From an uncultured Bacteroidales bacterium (GTDB taxonomy: Bacteria > Bacteroidota > Bacteroidia > Bacteroidales > Paludibacteraceae), in assembly GCA_937891975.1 (NCBI GenBank), contig CALAUA010000010.1:1-64000 (forward strand): a DNA stretch of 64,000 nt, in the 5' to 3' direction. The stretch's first letter is position 1. Each line of letters begins with the position of its first letter. Below the pieces are notes generated by a model that saw only the letters and a program-made list of their open reading frames with translations, was not told the DNA's origin and did no database searches. The position numbers and the translations under genes were made by a program. This document shows positions 51,924 through 60,650 of this stretch, one piece after another.

Positions 51924-54632
51924 ATGGACGCAAAATACAATCCTAAAGACATTGAAGCCAAGTGGTATCAATACTGGCAAGACAAGAAACTATTCCACAG
52001 TACTCCTGATGGTCGTGAGGCATACACCGTAGTAATCCCTCCACCAAACGTGACAGGTGTGCTGCATATGGGTCACGTACTCAACAATACCATCCAAGAT
52101 ATCCTTGTGCGTCGTGCACGTCTTGAGGGTAAGAATGCTTGTTGGGCACCTGGTACTGACCACGCTAGTATCGCTACCGAAGCCAAAGTGATCAAACGCC
52201 TCAAAGAGCAAGGTATCAACAAAAGCGACCTCACCCGTGAGGAGTTTCTCAAACATGCTTGGGCTTGGACCGAGGAGCACGGAGGTATCATCCTGAAGCA
52301 ATTGCGCAAACTCGGTTGCTCATGCGACTGGGACCGTACTGCGTTTACGATGGATGAGACACGCTCCAAAGCGGTGATAGATGTGTTCTGCGACCTATAC
52401 AACAAAGGACTGATTTATCGCGGACTGCGTATGGTAAACTGGGACCCAGAGCGCCAAACAGCCCTATCCGATGAGGAGGTGATTTATCAAGAGGAGCACT
52501 CGAAACTGTACTATATGAAGTACTATGTCCTTGAAGGCGATGAGGCGAAAGGCGAAGAGGCGAAAGGCGAGGAAGGCAATGTGATTCATAAAGATGAGAA
52601 AGGTTATTACGCAGTAGTAGCTACTACCCGTCCTGAGACCATTATGGGCGACGTGGCGATGTGCATCAACCCTAAAGACCCAAAGAACCAATGGTTGAAG
52701 GGCAAGCACGTGATTGTGCCTAAGGTAGGTCGCGTGATTCCTGTGATCGAGGACCGCTATGTGGAGATAGAGTTTGGTACAGGTTGCTTGAAGGTGACCC
52801 CTGCACACGACGTAAACGACTACGCATTGGGACAAAAGTACGACCTCACTACCTATGATATCTTCACCGCCGACGCACATGTGAACGTAGAGGGCTTGGA
52901 GGCTGATATCTATCCTAATGTGGCAGTGTACCAAGGCATGGATCGCTTCGACTGCCGCAAGCAAATCGTAGTGGATCTACAAGCTGAGGGATTGGTAGAG
53001 AAAGTGGAAGACTACACCAACAAAGTGGGTTACTCCGAGCGTACCAATGTACCTATTGAGCCACGATTGAGTCTGCAATGGTTCATTCGCATGCAGCACT
53101 TTGCTGACATCGCGTTGCCACCTGTGATGAACGACGATATCGTCTTCTATCCAACGAAATACAAAAACACCTACCGCAACTGGCTGGAGAACATCAAAGA
53201 CTGGTGTATTTCTCGCCAACTATGGTGGGGACACCGTATCCCTGCGTACTACGAGAAAGCATTGCTCGAAGAGACAGGTGCCGAGAACTATCCAGAGGAT
53301 AAGATTATCGTAGCACCAAGCATTGAGGCGGCTGCAGAGAAGTCGGGATTGAAAGTCGAGGAACTGGTGCAAGATGAAGGCGCATTGGACACATGGTTCA
53401 GTTCGTGGTTATGGCCAATCAGTTTGTTTGATGGTATCAACAACCCTGGCAATGAGGAGATTAACTACTACTATCCAACCGCAGACTTGGTGACAGGTCC
53501 AGATATCATCTTCTTCTGGGTGGCGCGTATGATCATGGCAGGTTATGAGTATATCGGTAAGATGCCATTCCGTCATGTATATTTCACAGGTATTGTGCGC
53601 GATAAATTGGGCCGCAAGATGTCTAAGTCATTGGGTAATAGCCCAGACCCACTGGATTTGATTGAGCGTTTCGGCGCAGACGGTGTGCGTATGGGTATGA
53701 TGCTTTGCGCTCCTGCGGGCAATGATATCCTCTTCGATGATAGCCTTTGCGAGCAAGGAAGAAACTTCTGCAACAAGATTTGGAATTGCTTCCGCCTCAT
53801 CAAAGGATGGGAAGTAGCAGACGCCGAAATGCCTGCTACCAATAAGTGGGGCGTTGAGTGGTTTGATGCTGTATTGGCTAAAGCACAAGAGGAGGTGGCT
53901 GACTTGTTCAGCAAATACCGCCTCAGCGAAGCATTGATGGCTATCTACAAACTCTTCTGCGACGATTTCTCTGGTTGGTACTTGGAGATCATCAAACCTG
54001 CATACGGTCAACCAATTGATAAGGCAACGTATGAGAAGACTATCCAATTTATGGATACCATGCTCAAGTTGCTCCACCCATTCATGCCATTCATCACCGA
54101 AGAATTGTGGCAAGCTATCGAGGACCGCAAAGAGGGCGAGAGTTTAATGGTTTCTCCAATCAATGCTACACAACCGCTAAACAACACTACACAACTGCTA
54201 CACGACGCTACACAATGCTTCGAGATCATCTCTTCCATCCGCAATATCCGTGCACAGAAGAATATCTCTCCTAAGGAGGTATTGACCCTCGTTTGCCCAG
54301 AGGCATTGCCAGCAGTGGTAGTGAAATTGGCGAACGTTGAGTTGGCTGTAGGTGCAGAGAAGAGCGCAGGTTGCGCATCGTTTATCGTGGGCACAACTGA
54401 GTATAGCGTGCCATTGGAGAAGTTCATCAATGTGGACGAAGAGCTCAAGAAACTCGAAGCCGAGTTGGCGCACCAAGAGGGCTTCCTCCGTGGTGTGATG
54501 GGGAAACTGAGCAACGAACGCTTCGTGCAAAATGCAAAACCAGAGATCGTAGAACTCGAGCGCAAGAAGAAGTCCGATGCCGAGAGCCGTATCGCTACGC
54601 TCAAAGAGGCGATTGCTCAGTTGAGAGGTTAA
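51924..54632 (+). CDS. valS: Valyl-tRNA synthetase
   Basis: 902 aa. Class I synthetase: HIGH motif as HMGH (VTGVLHMGHVLNN, about 47), editing domain (VVATTRPETIMGDVAMCINP), KMSKS in GRKMSKSLGNSPDPLDL (about 570), anticodon-binding domain and a C-terminal coiled coil (LEAELAHQEGFLRGVMGKLSNERFVQNAKPEIVELERKK). Charges tRNA-Val and edits mischarged Thr. Two repeat-encoded inserts are present: EAKGEEAKGEEG near residue 210 and NATQPLNNTTQLLHDATQ near residue 755. Both are in loops, and the core motifs are intact. Confidence 0.97.
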   Translation: MDAKYNPKDIEAKWYQYWQDKKLFHSTPDGREAYTVVIPPPNVTGVLHMGHVLNNTIQDILVRRARLEGKNACWAPGTDHASIATEAKVIKRLKEQGINKSDLTREEFLKHAWAWTEEHGGIILKQLRKLGCSCDWDRTAFTMDETRSKAVIDVFCDLYNKGLIYRGLRMVNWDPERQTALSDEEVIYQEEHSKLYYMKYYVLEGDEAKGEEAKGEEGNVIHKDEKGYYAVVATTRPETIMGDVAMCINPKDPKNQWLKGKHVIVPKVGRVIPVIEDRYVEIEFGTGCLKVTPAHDVNDYALGQKYDLTTYDIFTADAHVNVEGLEADIYPNVAVYQGMDRFDCRKQIVVDLQAEGLVEKVEDYTNKVGYSERTNVPIEPRLSLQWFIRMQHFADIALPPVMNDDIVFYPTKYKNTYRNWLENIKDWCISRQLWWGHRIPAYYEKALLEETGAENYPEDKIIVAPSIEAAAEKSGLKVEELVQDEGALDTWFSSWLWPISLFDGINNPGNEEINYYYPTADLVTGPDIIFFWVARMIMAGYEYIGKMPFRHVYFTGIVRDKLGRKMSKSLGNSPDPLDLIERFGADGVRMGMMLCAPAGNDILFDDSLCEQGRNFCNKIWNCFRLIKGWEVADAEMPATNKWGVEWFDAVLAKAQEEVADLFSKYRLSEALMAIYKLFCDDFSGWYLEIIKPAYGQPIDKATYEKTIQFMDTMLKLLHPFMPFITEELWQAIEDRKEGESLMVSPINATQPLNNTTQLLHDATQCFEIISSIRNIRAQKNISPKEVLTLVCPEALPAVVVKLANVELAVGAEKSAGCASFIVGTTEYSVPLEKFINVDEELKKLEAELAHQEGFLRGVMGKLSNERFVQNAKPEIVELERKKKSDAESRIATLKEAIAQLRG
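52542..52571. repeat. 15-bp direct repeat inside valS
   Basis: Two copies of a 15-bp unit starting GAGGCGAAAGGCGA, encoding EAKGE twice in the editing-domain region. Confidence 0.75.
54165..54217. repeat. 10-11-bp degenerate repeat inside valS
   Basis: Five units resembling GCTACACAAC, encoding NATQPLNNTTQLLHDATQ in the linker before the anticodon-binding helices. The unit resembles the complement of the GT-rich repeat at 1571-1620. Confidence 0.7.
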
Positions 54633-54655
54633 AGGTTAGAGGTTAAAGGTATGAA
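54621..54655. repeat. Heptameric repeat at the end of valS
   Basis: Five 7-bp units (TTGAGAG, GTTAAAG, GTTAGAG, GTTAAAG, GTATGAA) overlapping the valS stop codon. Confidence 0.72.
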
Positions 54656-54680
54656 TAGCGGCATTGCCGCATACACATGC

Positions 54681-54715
54681 CTCTAAACTATAAACTTTAA
54701 ACTATAAACTAATAT
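54681..54715. repeat. Heptameric repeat before the chorismate mutase gene
   Basis: Five 7-bp units CT(A/T/C)TAAA ending at the chorismate mutase start codon. Confidence 0.75.
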
Positions 54716-54974
54716 GAGAGACTTAGCATCACTTCGCGCAGAGATAGACCAACTGGATGAGCAGTTGTGGGAGATTATCGGCAAGCGTGTGGATGTGGTT
54801 CGCCAGATTGGCGAATGGAAGCATGCACACGGAGAGCCTATAATGCAGCCACAACGCTATCAACAAGTGCTCGACCAATGCCTTGCATATGGCAAACAAA
54901 AAGGACTGAGTGAAACGTTTATCCGCGAAGTGATGGAAGCATTGCATAAAGAAAGCATCAGGGTTGAGTCCTGA
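54714..54974 (+). CDS. Chorismate mutase (AroQ class, monofunctional)
   Basis: 86 aa, all-helical AroQ-type: LRAEIDQLDEQLWEIIGKRVDVVRQIGEWKHAHGEPIMQPQRYQQVLDQC...LSETFIREVMEALHKESIRVES. The first-helix Arg, the central Lys, and Arg/Gln of the later helices match the pattern that binds chorismate. Converts chorismate to prephenate for Phe/Tyr. Short for the family but complete. 82 bp after valS; its end overlaps the terminator stem. Confidence 0.88.
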   Translation: MRDLASLRAEIDQLDEQLWEIIGKRVDVVRQIGEWKHAHGEPIMQPQRYQQVLDQCLAYGKQKGLSETFIREVMEALHKESIRVES

Positions 54975-54985
54975 TGTTTTCTTTT
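54956..54985 (+). terminator. Terminator overlapping the end of the chorismate mutase gene
   Basis: Stem CATCAGG with CCTGATG around a 7-nt loop, then TTTTCTTTT. The stop codon lies inside the stem. It ends the valS-chorismate mutase unit before the bat operon. Confidence 0.85.
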
Positions 54986-55078
54986 GCTTTGGCACGATTT
55001 TTGTAGAGTAGAAACATGGAGAATGTATTTAGGATATATTCCCTTGTTTATTGCTGTATAATACTAAACATTTATCAT

Positions 55079-56074
55079 ATGCAAGCAACTGTAGATATTC
55101 GTGAACTGCAAGAACGCATTGAGCGTGAGAGTTCGTTTGTAGATGCCTTGACAATGGGCATGAACAAAGTCATCGTAGGTCAAAAGCACTTGGTGGAAAG
55201 TCTGTTGATTGGTCTATTGGCAGACGGACATATCCTATTAGAAGGTGTACCTGGTTTGGCAAAAACATTGGCTATCAACACTTTAGCAAAGTTGGTGAAA
55301 GCTGATTTTAGTCGTATTCAATTTACTCCTGACTTGTTGCCAGCGGACGTATTGGGTACACAGATTTATTCGCAAAAATCAGAAGAGTTTAAAATTAAGA
55401 AAGGTCCTATCTTCGCTAATTTCGTATTGGCAGATGAGATCAACCGTGCCCCAGCCAAAGTGCAATCTGCCTTGCTAGAGGCTATGCAAGAGCGTCAGAT
55501 TACGATTGGTGAGCAAACATACAATTTGGAAGAGCCATTCCTTGTATTAGCGACCCAAAACCCTATCGAACAAGAAGGTACTTACCCATTGCCAGAAGCA
55601 CAAACTGACCGTTTCATGCTGAAAGTAGTGATTGGTTACCCAAAAAAAGAGGAAGAAATGCAGATTATTCGCCAAAATATCACGGGCGAAAAGATTAATG
55701 TGAACTCAATCCTAGAAACAGAGGACATCATCAAAGCTCGAAAGATTGTACGCGAAGTGTATATCGATGAAAAGATTGAAAAATATATTGTAGATATTGT
55801 ATTTGCAACGCGCCAACCAGAGGCATATGGATTGGAAAATATGAAATCGATGATTCAGTTCGGTGGCTCTCCACGTGCAAGTATCAACTTGGCATTGGCA
55901 GCGCGTGCATATGCCTTTATCCATCGTCGTGGGTATGTGATTCCAGAAGATGTGCGTGCGGTATGCTATGATGTGCTCCGTCATCGTATTGGATTGACCT
56001 ATGAGGCAGAAGCAAATAATATCACTACTGAAGATGTAATTACAGAGGTGCTAAACGCAGTACAAGTGCCTTGA
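55079..56074 (+). CDS. MoxR-family AAA+ ATPase, first gene of the bat operon
   Basis: About 331 aa from 55079 (MQATVDIRELQERIERESSFVDAL). An upstream in-frame ATG at 55016 adds a hydrophobic stretch not typical of MoxR and was rejected. Walker A GVPGLAKT, Walker B VLADEINRAPAKVQSALLEAMQE, sensor ATQNPIEQEGTYPLPEAQTDRF, and C-terminal helical domain (SMIQFGGSPRASINLALAARAYAFIHRRGYVIPEDV). MoxR proteins act as chaperone-like partners of vWA proteins such as BatA/BatB. Heads the eight-gene run to batE. Confidence 0.95.
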   Translation: MQATVDIRELQERIERESSFVDALTMGMNKVIVGQKHLVESLLIGLLADGHILLEGVPGLAKTLAINTLAKLVKADFSRIQFTPDLLPADVLGTQIYSQKSEEFKIKKGPIFANFVLADEINRAPAKVQSALLEAMQERQITIGEQTYNLEEPFLVLATQNPIEQEGTYPLPEAQTDRFMLKVVIGYPKKEEEMQIIRQNITGEKINVNSILETEDIIKARKIVREVYIDEKIEKYIVDIVFATRQPEAYGLENMKSMIQFGGSPRASINLALAARAYAFIHRRGYVIPEDVRAVCYDVLRHRIGLTYEAEANNITTEDVITEVLNAVQVP

Positions 56075-56077
56075 TTG

Positions 56078-56105
56078 GTTTAGTGTTTAGAGTTTAGTGT
56101 TTAGG
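56078..56105. repeat. Heptameric repeat between moxR and the DUF58 gene
   Basis: Four 7-bp units GTTTAG(T/A/G), exactly filling the gap after the moxR stop. Confidence 0.78.
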
Positions 56106-56109
56106 GACA

Positions 56110-56973
56110 ATGACCTCTGAAGAATTACTAAAACGGGTACGGAAGATAGAGATAAAGACTCGCAAGTTGAGCAAGAATATCTTCGCAGGCGAATACCACT
56201 CGCAGTTCAAAGGACGCGGTATGGCGTTCTCCGAAGTGCGTGAGTATCAGCCCGGAGACGACGTGCGCTCTATCGACTGGAACGTAACCGCACGACTCAA
56301 CAAACCGTATATCAAGGTATTTGAGGAAGAGCGTGAGCTGACAGTAATGCTATTGGTGGACGTGTCGGGCAGTCGCAACTTCGGTACACAGACTCAAATG
56401 AAGCGTGATATGATAGCGGAGGTGGCAGCAACCTTGGCATTTTCCACCATCGCTAACAACGATAAAGTAGGCGTGATTCTATTCTCCGACAAGATAGAGA
56501 AATTTATTCCTGCTAAGAAAGGAAAAACGCATGTCCTACATATCATTCGCGAATTATTGAGTTTTGAGCCAACTTCTAAAGGTACGGATATTGCACAAGC
56601 ATTGCAGTACTTTGCCAATGCACAGAAGCGCCATTGTACTGCGTTCTTGATTTCTGACTTTATCGGTTCTGGTGCCATGTATCAACCCCTAATGATTGCC
56701 TCTAACCGCCACGAAGTGAACGCAATACAGATTTACGACCACCGCGAAGCGGAGTTGCCAAACGTAGGTTTGGTGAAGTTCCACGATGCTGAGACTGGTA
56801 ATGATATGTGGGTAGACACCGCCATTACTGCAGTGCGCAATAATTATGCACAAGCCTGGCGTAACAACCAAGATGAGATACAACAACTCTTCACTCGTAC
56901 TGGCGTAGATTACGTCAGCATACGCACAGACGAAGACTACGTGAAAGCTTTAATGCACTTATTCAGATGCTAA
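56110..56973 (+). CDS. DUF58 domain protein of the bat operon
   Basis: 287 aa. DUF58 signature GRGMAFSEVREYQPGDDVRSIDWNVTARLNKPYIKVFEEERELTVMLLVDVSGSRNFGT followed by a vWA-like fold with DVSGS at the metal site. Usual second gene in MoxR-vWA operons. Ends in a 7-bp overlap with the next gene. Confidence 0.93.
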   Translation: MTSEELLKRVRKIEIKTRKLSKNIFAGEYHSQFKGRGMAFSEVREYQPGDDVRSIDWNVTARLNKPYIKVFEEERELTVMLLVDVSGSRNFGTQTQMKRDMIAEVAATLAFSTIANNDKVGVILFSDKIEKFIPAKKGKTHVLHIIRELLSFEPTSKGTDIAQALQYFANAQKRHCTAFLISDFIGSGAMYQPLMIASNRHEVNAIQIYDHREAELPNVGLVKFHDAETGNDMWVDTAITAVRNNYAQAWRNNQDEIQQLFTRTGVDYVSIRTDEDYVKALMHLFRC

Positions 56974-57878
56974 CAACAATTTTGGCACTGGTGGTTAGTG
57001 CCGCAATAGATAGTACCACCCTCTTTATCGGCGATCAGACCGATTTGCACTTACGTGCCACTTGTGAGCAAGGAGAGCAAGTGCAGTTGCCTGTGCTCGC
57101 TGAGCAACTCATTCCAGGCGTTGAGATTGTGGATCGCACCATAATCGATACTACTACTCTCAATGACGGACGTGTGCAGTATAACCAATATTTTACGCTA
57201 ACCTCATTTGAGGACTCGCTGTTTTACATTGAGCCATTGGCATTTGTAAGTGGCGATGACACAGTATGGAGCGAATCGCTGATGCTAAATGTGGTACAAC
57301 CATTTGAGATGGATAGTACAGACATCGCTATTACTGATATCAAAGGGATATACAAAGCCCCAATATGGTGGTGGGGCATACTGCGTTGGGTGTTGTTGGC
57401 GTTGGCAGTTGCAGGTGTAGGCGTGGGAGGATATTACTTGATTACCTACTTGCGAAGTCGTATGGGTATGAAAGAAGATGCCCCACAGCCTGCTGAACCG
57501 ATGCGACCTGCGGAAGAAGTAGCACTAGAGAAGTTAGACATTATTCGCGAAGAAAAGATATGGCAAACAGGACATGTGAAGGAATATCATACACAACTTA
57601 CCGATGTAGTACGTGAATACATTGCTCGTCGCTTTGAAGTGAGCAGTGCAGAACAAACTTCCGATGAGACCCTACGTGCTATGCGTCCGTTGCTCAGTGA
57701 TAAGAAAGAACTCTATGAGCAATTACGGAAGATGCTATCATTGGCAGACCTAGTGAAATTTGCCAAGTGGACGGTTACTCCCGATGAAAATGAACTGAGT
57801 TTGCGTAGTGCATATACCTTCGTGAAAGAGACAACGAATCAATGTTTAGAGGACAGTGCTGAGGCACCTACTATTTAG
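56967..57878 (+). CDS. Membrane protein of the bat operon (between DUF58 and batA)
   Basis: 303 aa. N-terminal signal-like segment (MLTTILALVVSAAIDSTT), periplasmic beta domain of about 120 aa resembling the BatD ectodomain strands, one transmembrane helix (ILRWVLLALAVAGVGVGGYYLITYL, about 138-160) and a cytoplasmic helical tail (YHTQLTDVVREYIARRFEVSSAEQTSDETLRAM). Conserved in this position in Bacteroidota aerotolerance operons; function unknown. Confidence 0.8.
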   Translation: MLTTILALVVSAAIDSTTLFIGDQTDLHLRATCEQGEQVQLPVLAEQLIPGVEIVDRTIIDTTTLNDGRVQYNQYFTLTSFEDSLFYIEPLAFVSGDDTVWSESLMLNVVQPFEMDSTDIAITDIKGIYKAPIWWWGILRWVLLALAVAGVGVGGYYLITYLRSRMGMKEDAPQPAEPMRPAEEVALEKLDIIREEKIWQTGHVKEYHTQLTDVVREYIARRFEVSSAEQTSDETLRAMRPLLSDKKELYEQLRKMLSLADLVKFAKWTVTPDENELSLRSAYTFVKETTNQCLEDSAEAPTI

Positions 57879-57894
57879 TGTTTAGAGTTTTGAG
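57874..57894. repeat. Heptameric repeat before batA
   Basis: Three 7-bp units TTTAGTG, TTTAGAG, TTTTGAG overlapping the previous stop codon. Confidence 0.65.
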
Positions 57895-57897
57895 ATT

Positions 57898-58887
57898 ATG
57901 ACATTTGCTAATCCTGGATATTTATTTCTTCTCCTACTGTTGATTCCTATAGTAGGATGGTATATATGGAAGCTGCGCAATACACGAGCATCGGTGCAGC
58001 TATCTTCTACTGCCATATTGCAACAGCAGCCCAAGAGTTGGCGCGTATGGTTGATCCATGTGCCTTTTGTATTGCGTGTAGCAGCGATTACACTACTATC
58101 GTTAGCATTGGCGCGCCCTCAACTGAGCAATCGTTGGCAGTCAGAGTCCACCGAAGGTATTGATATTATGATGGCATTGGATATCTCGGGTACTATGCTT
58201 GGTGAGGATCTCAAACCCAATCGCCTGGAAGCAGCCAAAGCAGTAGCAACCGATTTCGTACTCTCACGTCCTAATGATCAAATAGGTTTGGTAGTGTTTG
58301 CAGGCGAGAGTTTTACCCAATGTCCATTGACCACTGACCATGCAGTATTGGTAAATCTCTTTCAGTCGGTGAAATTCGGTATGATTGAAGACGGTACCGC
58401 CATTGGTTTGGGTTTGGCCAACGCAGTCAATCGTATGAAAGATTCACCTACCAAATCTAAGGTGGTGATTCTGCTTACCGATGGTAGTAATAATCGTGGC
58501 GATATTGACCCACAAACAGCAGCAGAGATTGCTAAAACTTTTAACATTCGCGTGTACGCGATAGGTGTGGGTAGCTATAGCGACCAAGTACGTGTGCCTA
58601 TACATACTCCATATGGCGTGCAATATGGCACCATGAATTCGGAGTTTGACGAAACAACACTCCGCAATATCGCCCAATTGACTGGCGGCGAGTATTTCCG
58701 TGCAACAGACAACAACAGTTTACGCAATATTTATCAACAAATTGATCAATTAGAAAAGACGAAGATTCGTGTACGTGAGTATTCCAAGCGTACTGAATAT
58801 TTCATGCCTTTCTTAATGGGAGCATTGCTCTGTTTACTGCTAGAAGTACTCATTCGTTTCTTCGTTACTCGCACTATATCTGAGTAG
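57898..58887 (+). CDS. batA: BatA, vWA-domain membrane protein
   Basis: 329 aa. Two N-terminal membrane helices (YLFLLLLLIPIVGWYIW; VPFVLRVAAITLLSLALA), vWA domain with the MIDAS motif DISGTM (IDIMMALDISGTMLGEDLKPNRLEAAK), later TDGSNNRGDIDP, and a C-terminal helix (FMPFLMGALLCLLLEVLIRFF). Part of the Bat aerotolerance complex first described in Bacteroides fragilis. Confidence 0.93.
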   Translation: MTFANPGYLFLLLLLIPIVGWYIWKLRNTRASVQLSSTAILQQQPKSWRVWLIHVPFVLRVAAITLLSLALARPQLSNRWQSESTEGIDIMMALDISGTMLGEDLKPNRLEAAKAVATDFVLSRPNDQIGLVVFAGESFTQCPLTTDHAVLVNLFQSVKFGMIEDGTAIGLGLANAVNRMKDSPTKSKVVILLTDGSNNRGDIDPQTAAEIAKTFNIRVYAIGVGSYSDQVRVPIHTPYGVQYGTMNSEFDETTLRNIAQLTGGEYFRATDNNSLRNIYQQIDQLEKTKIRVREYSKRTEYFMPFLMGALLCLLLEVLIRFFVTRTISE

Positions 58888-58915
58888 GTTATAATAGTTA
58901 CTAAAAACGAAAGAT

Positions 58916-59944
58916 ATGTTTCGATTTGCAAATATAGAAATGCTTTGGTGGCTCATCACAATCCCTGGATTGGTGATAGTTTATATAATTTACACCAAAC
59001 GTAAGCAACGTCAGTTGACCGAATTCGGTGATTCTGAACTAGTGGCACAACTTATGCCAGATTCCTCAAAGACTCGTCCCTTATGGAAATTCTGCATATT
59101 GATGGTGGCTTTGACTCTACTCATCATTGCTGCAGCACGACCACAATACGGACAACAAGAGAAAAACGTCAAACGACAGGGTATCGAAGTGATGGTAGCT
59201 CTGGATATTTCCAACTCCATGTTGGCAGAAGATGTAGCACCTAATCGTTTGGACCGCGCAAAACAAATGCTTAGCAAAGTCATTGACAATATGATGGAAG
59301 ATAAAGTCGGATTGATTGTCTTCGCTGGCGAAGCATTTACGCAATTGCCTATTACATGCGACTACGTATCAGCCAAAATGTTTCTCAATACGATTACCCC
59401 TAACCTCATTCAAACTCAAGGAACAGCCATCGGTACTGCCCTTCAAACAGCTATCACTTCGTTTGGTGCAGAAGAGAGCGATGCTGGACGCGCAATTATC
59501 CTTATTACCGATGGTGAAAACCATGAGGATGACGCTATTGCTGCTGCCAAGAAAGCACAAGAAATGGGCATACAAGTATTTGTGATTGGTATTGGTAAGC
59601 CAGAAGGTGCTCCTATCCCTAAACCAGGTACCAATGACTATTTCAAAGATCGCAGTGGACAAGTGGTAGTAAGCCAAATGAATGAGGAAATGTGTCAGCA
59701 GATTGCCCAAGCCGGCAAAGGTGTTTATGTACGTTGCGACAACACCAATACCGCCATGCGCGCTCTGCAACAAGAATTAGACCGCATCGCTACTGCGGAT
59801 ATAGAAACGACTGTCTACGCTGACTACAACGAGCAATATCAGTCTTTTGTACTGATAGCCTTACTGCTACTTGCAATCGAGTTCTTCATTCTATCACGCA
59901 AGAACCATCGACTAAATAGAATGGATTTGTTTAAAGAGAAATAA
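58916..59944 (+). CDS. batB: BatB, vWA-domain membrane protein
   Basis: 342 aa. Same build as BatA: two N-terminal helices, MIDAS DISNSM (IEVMVALDISNSMLAEDVAPNRLDRAK), TDGENHEDDAI and a C-terminal helix (SFVLIALLLLAIEFFILS). Paralog of BatA, probable partner. 28 bp after batA. Confidence 0.93.
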   Translation: MFRFANIEMLWWLITIPGLVIVYIIYTKRKQRQLTEFGDSELVAQLMPDSSKTRPLWKFCILMVALTLLIIAAARPQYGQQEKNVKRQGIEVMVALDISNSMLAEDVAPNRLDRAKQMLSKVIDNMMEDKVGLIVFAGEAFTQLPITCDYVSAKMFLNTITPNLIQTQGTAIGTALQTAITSFGAEESDAGRAIILITDGENHEDDAIAAAKKAQEMGIQVFVIGIGKPEGAPIPKPGTNDYFKDRSGQVVVSQMNEEMCQQIAQAGKGVYVRCDNTNTAMRALQQELDRIATADIETTVYADYNEQYQSFVLIALLLLAIEFFILSRKNHRLNRMDLFKEK

Positions 59945-59959
59945 GAAAGGAAACATAGC

Positions 59960-60646
59960 ATGCGATTATTTATTACTATCATATCATTATGCGTCACTGC
60001 GCTGCTTTTTGCACAGCAAGAGAGCAGTGATGTACGTCGTGGTAATATACAATACAACGACTCAAACTATACAGAAGCGGAGATAAATTATCGTCGAGCA
60101 TTGGACAAAAACGACCAATCATTTGAAGCACATTATAACCTTGGTGATGCACTCTTCCGTCAAGAAAAGTTTCCTGAGGCTGTAGAACAATACGCCAAAG
60201 CAGAGCAACTACTCAAGTCTGATGATAAAAAACGTAAAGACCAAATTGCTAATCGATTAGCTGCCACATATCATAATATGGGCAACGCTCTCTATGCACA
60301 ACAACAATACGATAAAGCAGTAGCTGCATACCAAGAGTCACTGCGTCGGAACCCTAAGGATCATGATACTAGGTATAATCTTGTGAAAGCCATGCAGCAG
60401 CTTCAAAAGCAGCAGAATCAACAGCAGAATCAAGACCAAAATCAACAGCAACAAAACGAACAACAACAGCAAGAGCAGCAACAACAGCAACAAAACGAAC
60501 AGCAACAACAGCAACAAAGTGAGCAACAAATGGATAAGGAGACTGCTGAACAAATCCTGCAAGCGCTAGAGCAAGACGAACAGGAAACACAAGAGAAACT
60601 GCAACGACAACAAGGAAAGAAACGTCGCGTAGAAAAAGAGTGGTAA
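59960..60646 (+). CDS. batC: BatC, TPR protein with polyglutamine tract
   Basis: 228 aa. Signal peptide (MRLFITIISLCVTALLFAQ), two to three TPRs (YTEAEINYRRALDKNDQSFEAHYNLGDALFRQEKFPEAVEQYAKAEQ; YHNMGNALYAQQQYDKAVAAYQESLRRNPKDHDTRYNLVKAMQQL), then a tract of about 45 residues that is almost only Gln with some Asn and Glu. Acts in the periplasm with BatA/B/D/E. The Q-tract is CAA/CAG repeats and is likely to vary in length. Confidence 0.9.
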   Translation: MRLFITIISLCVTALLFAQQESSDVRRGNIQYNDSNYTEAEINYRRALDKNDQSFEAHYNLGDALFRQEKFPEAVEQYAKAEQLLKSDDKKRKDQIANRLAATYHNMGNALYAQQQYDKAVAAYQESLRRNPKDHDTRYNLVKAMQQLQKQQNQQQNQDQNQQQQNEQQQQEQQQQQQNEQQQQQQSEQQMDKETAEQILQALEQDEQETQEKLQRQQGKKRRVEKEW

Positions 60647-60650
60647 GATT

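Noticed and set aside
51760..52032. 90-codon frame in the valS leader overlapping valS out of frame
   Set aside because: Starts at the -7 box of the valS promoter and overlaps the real start; no family features.
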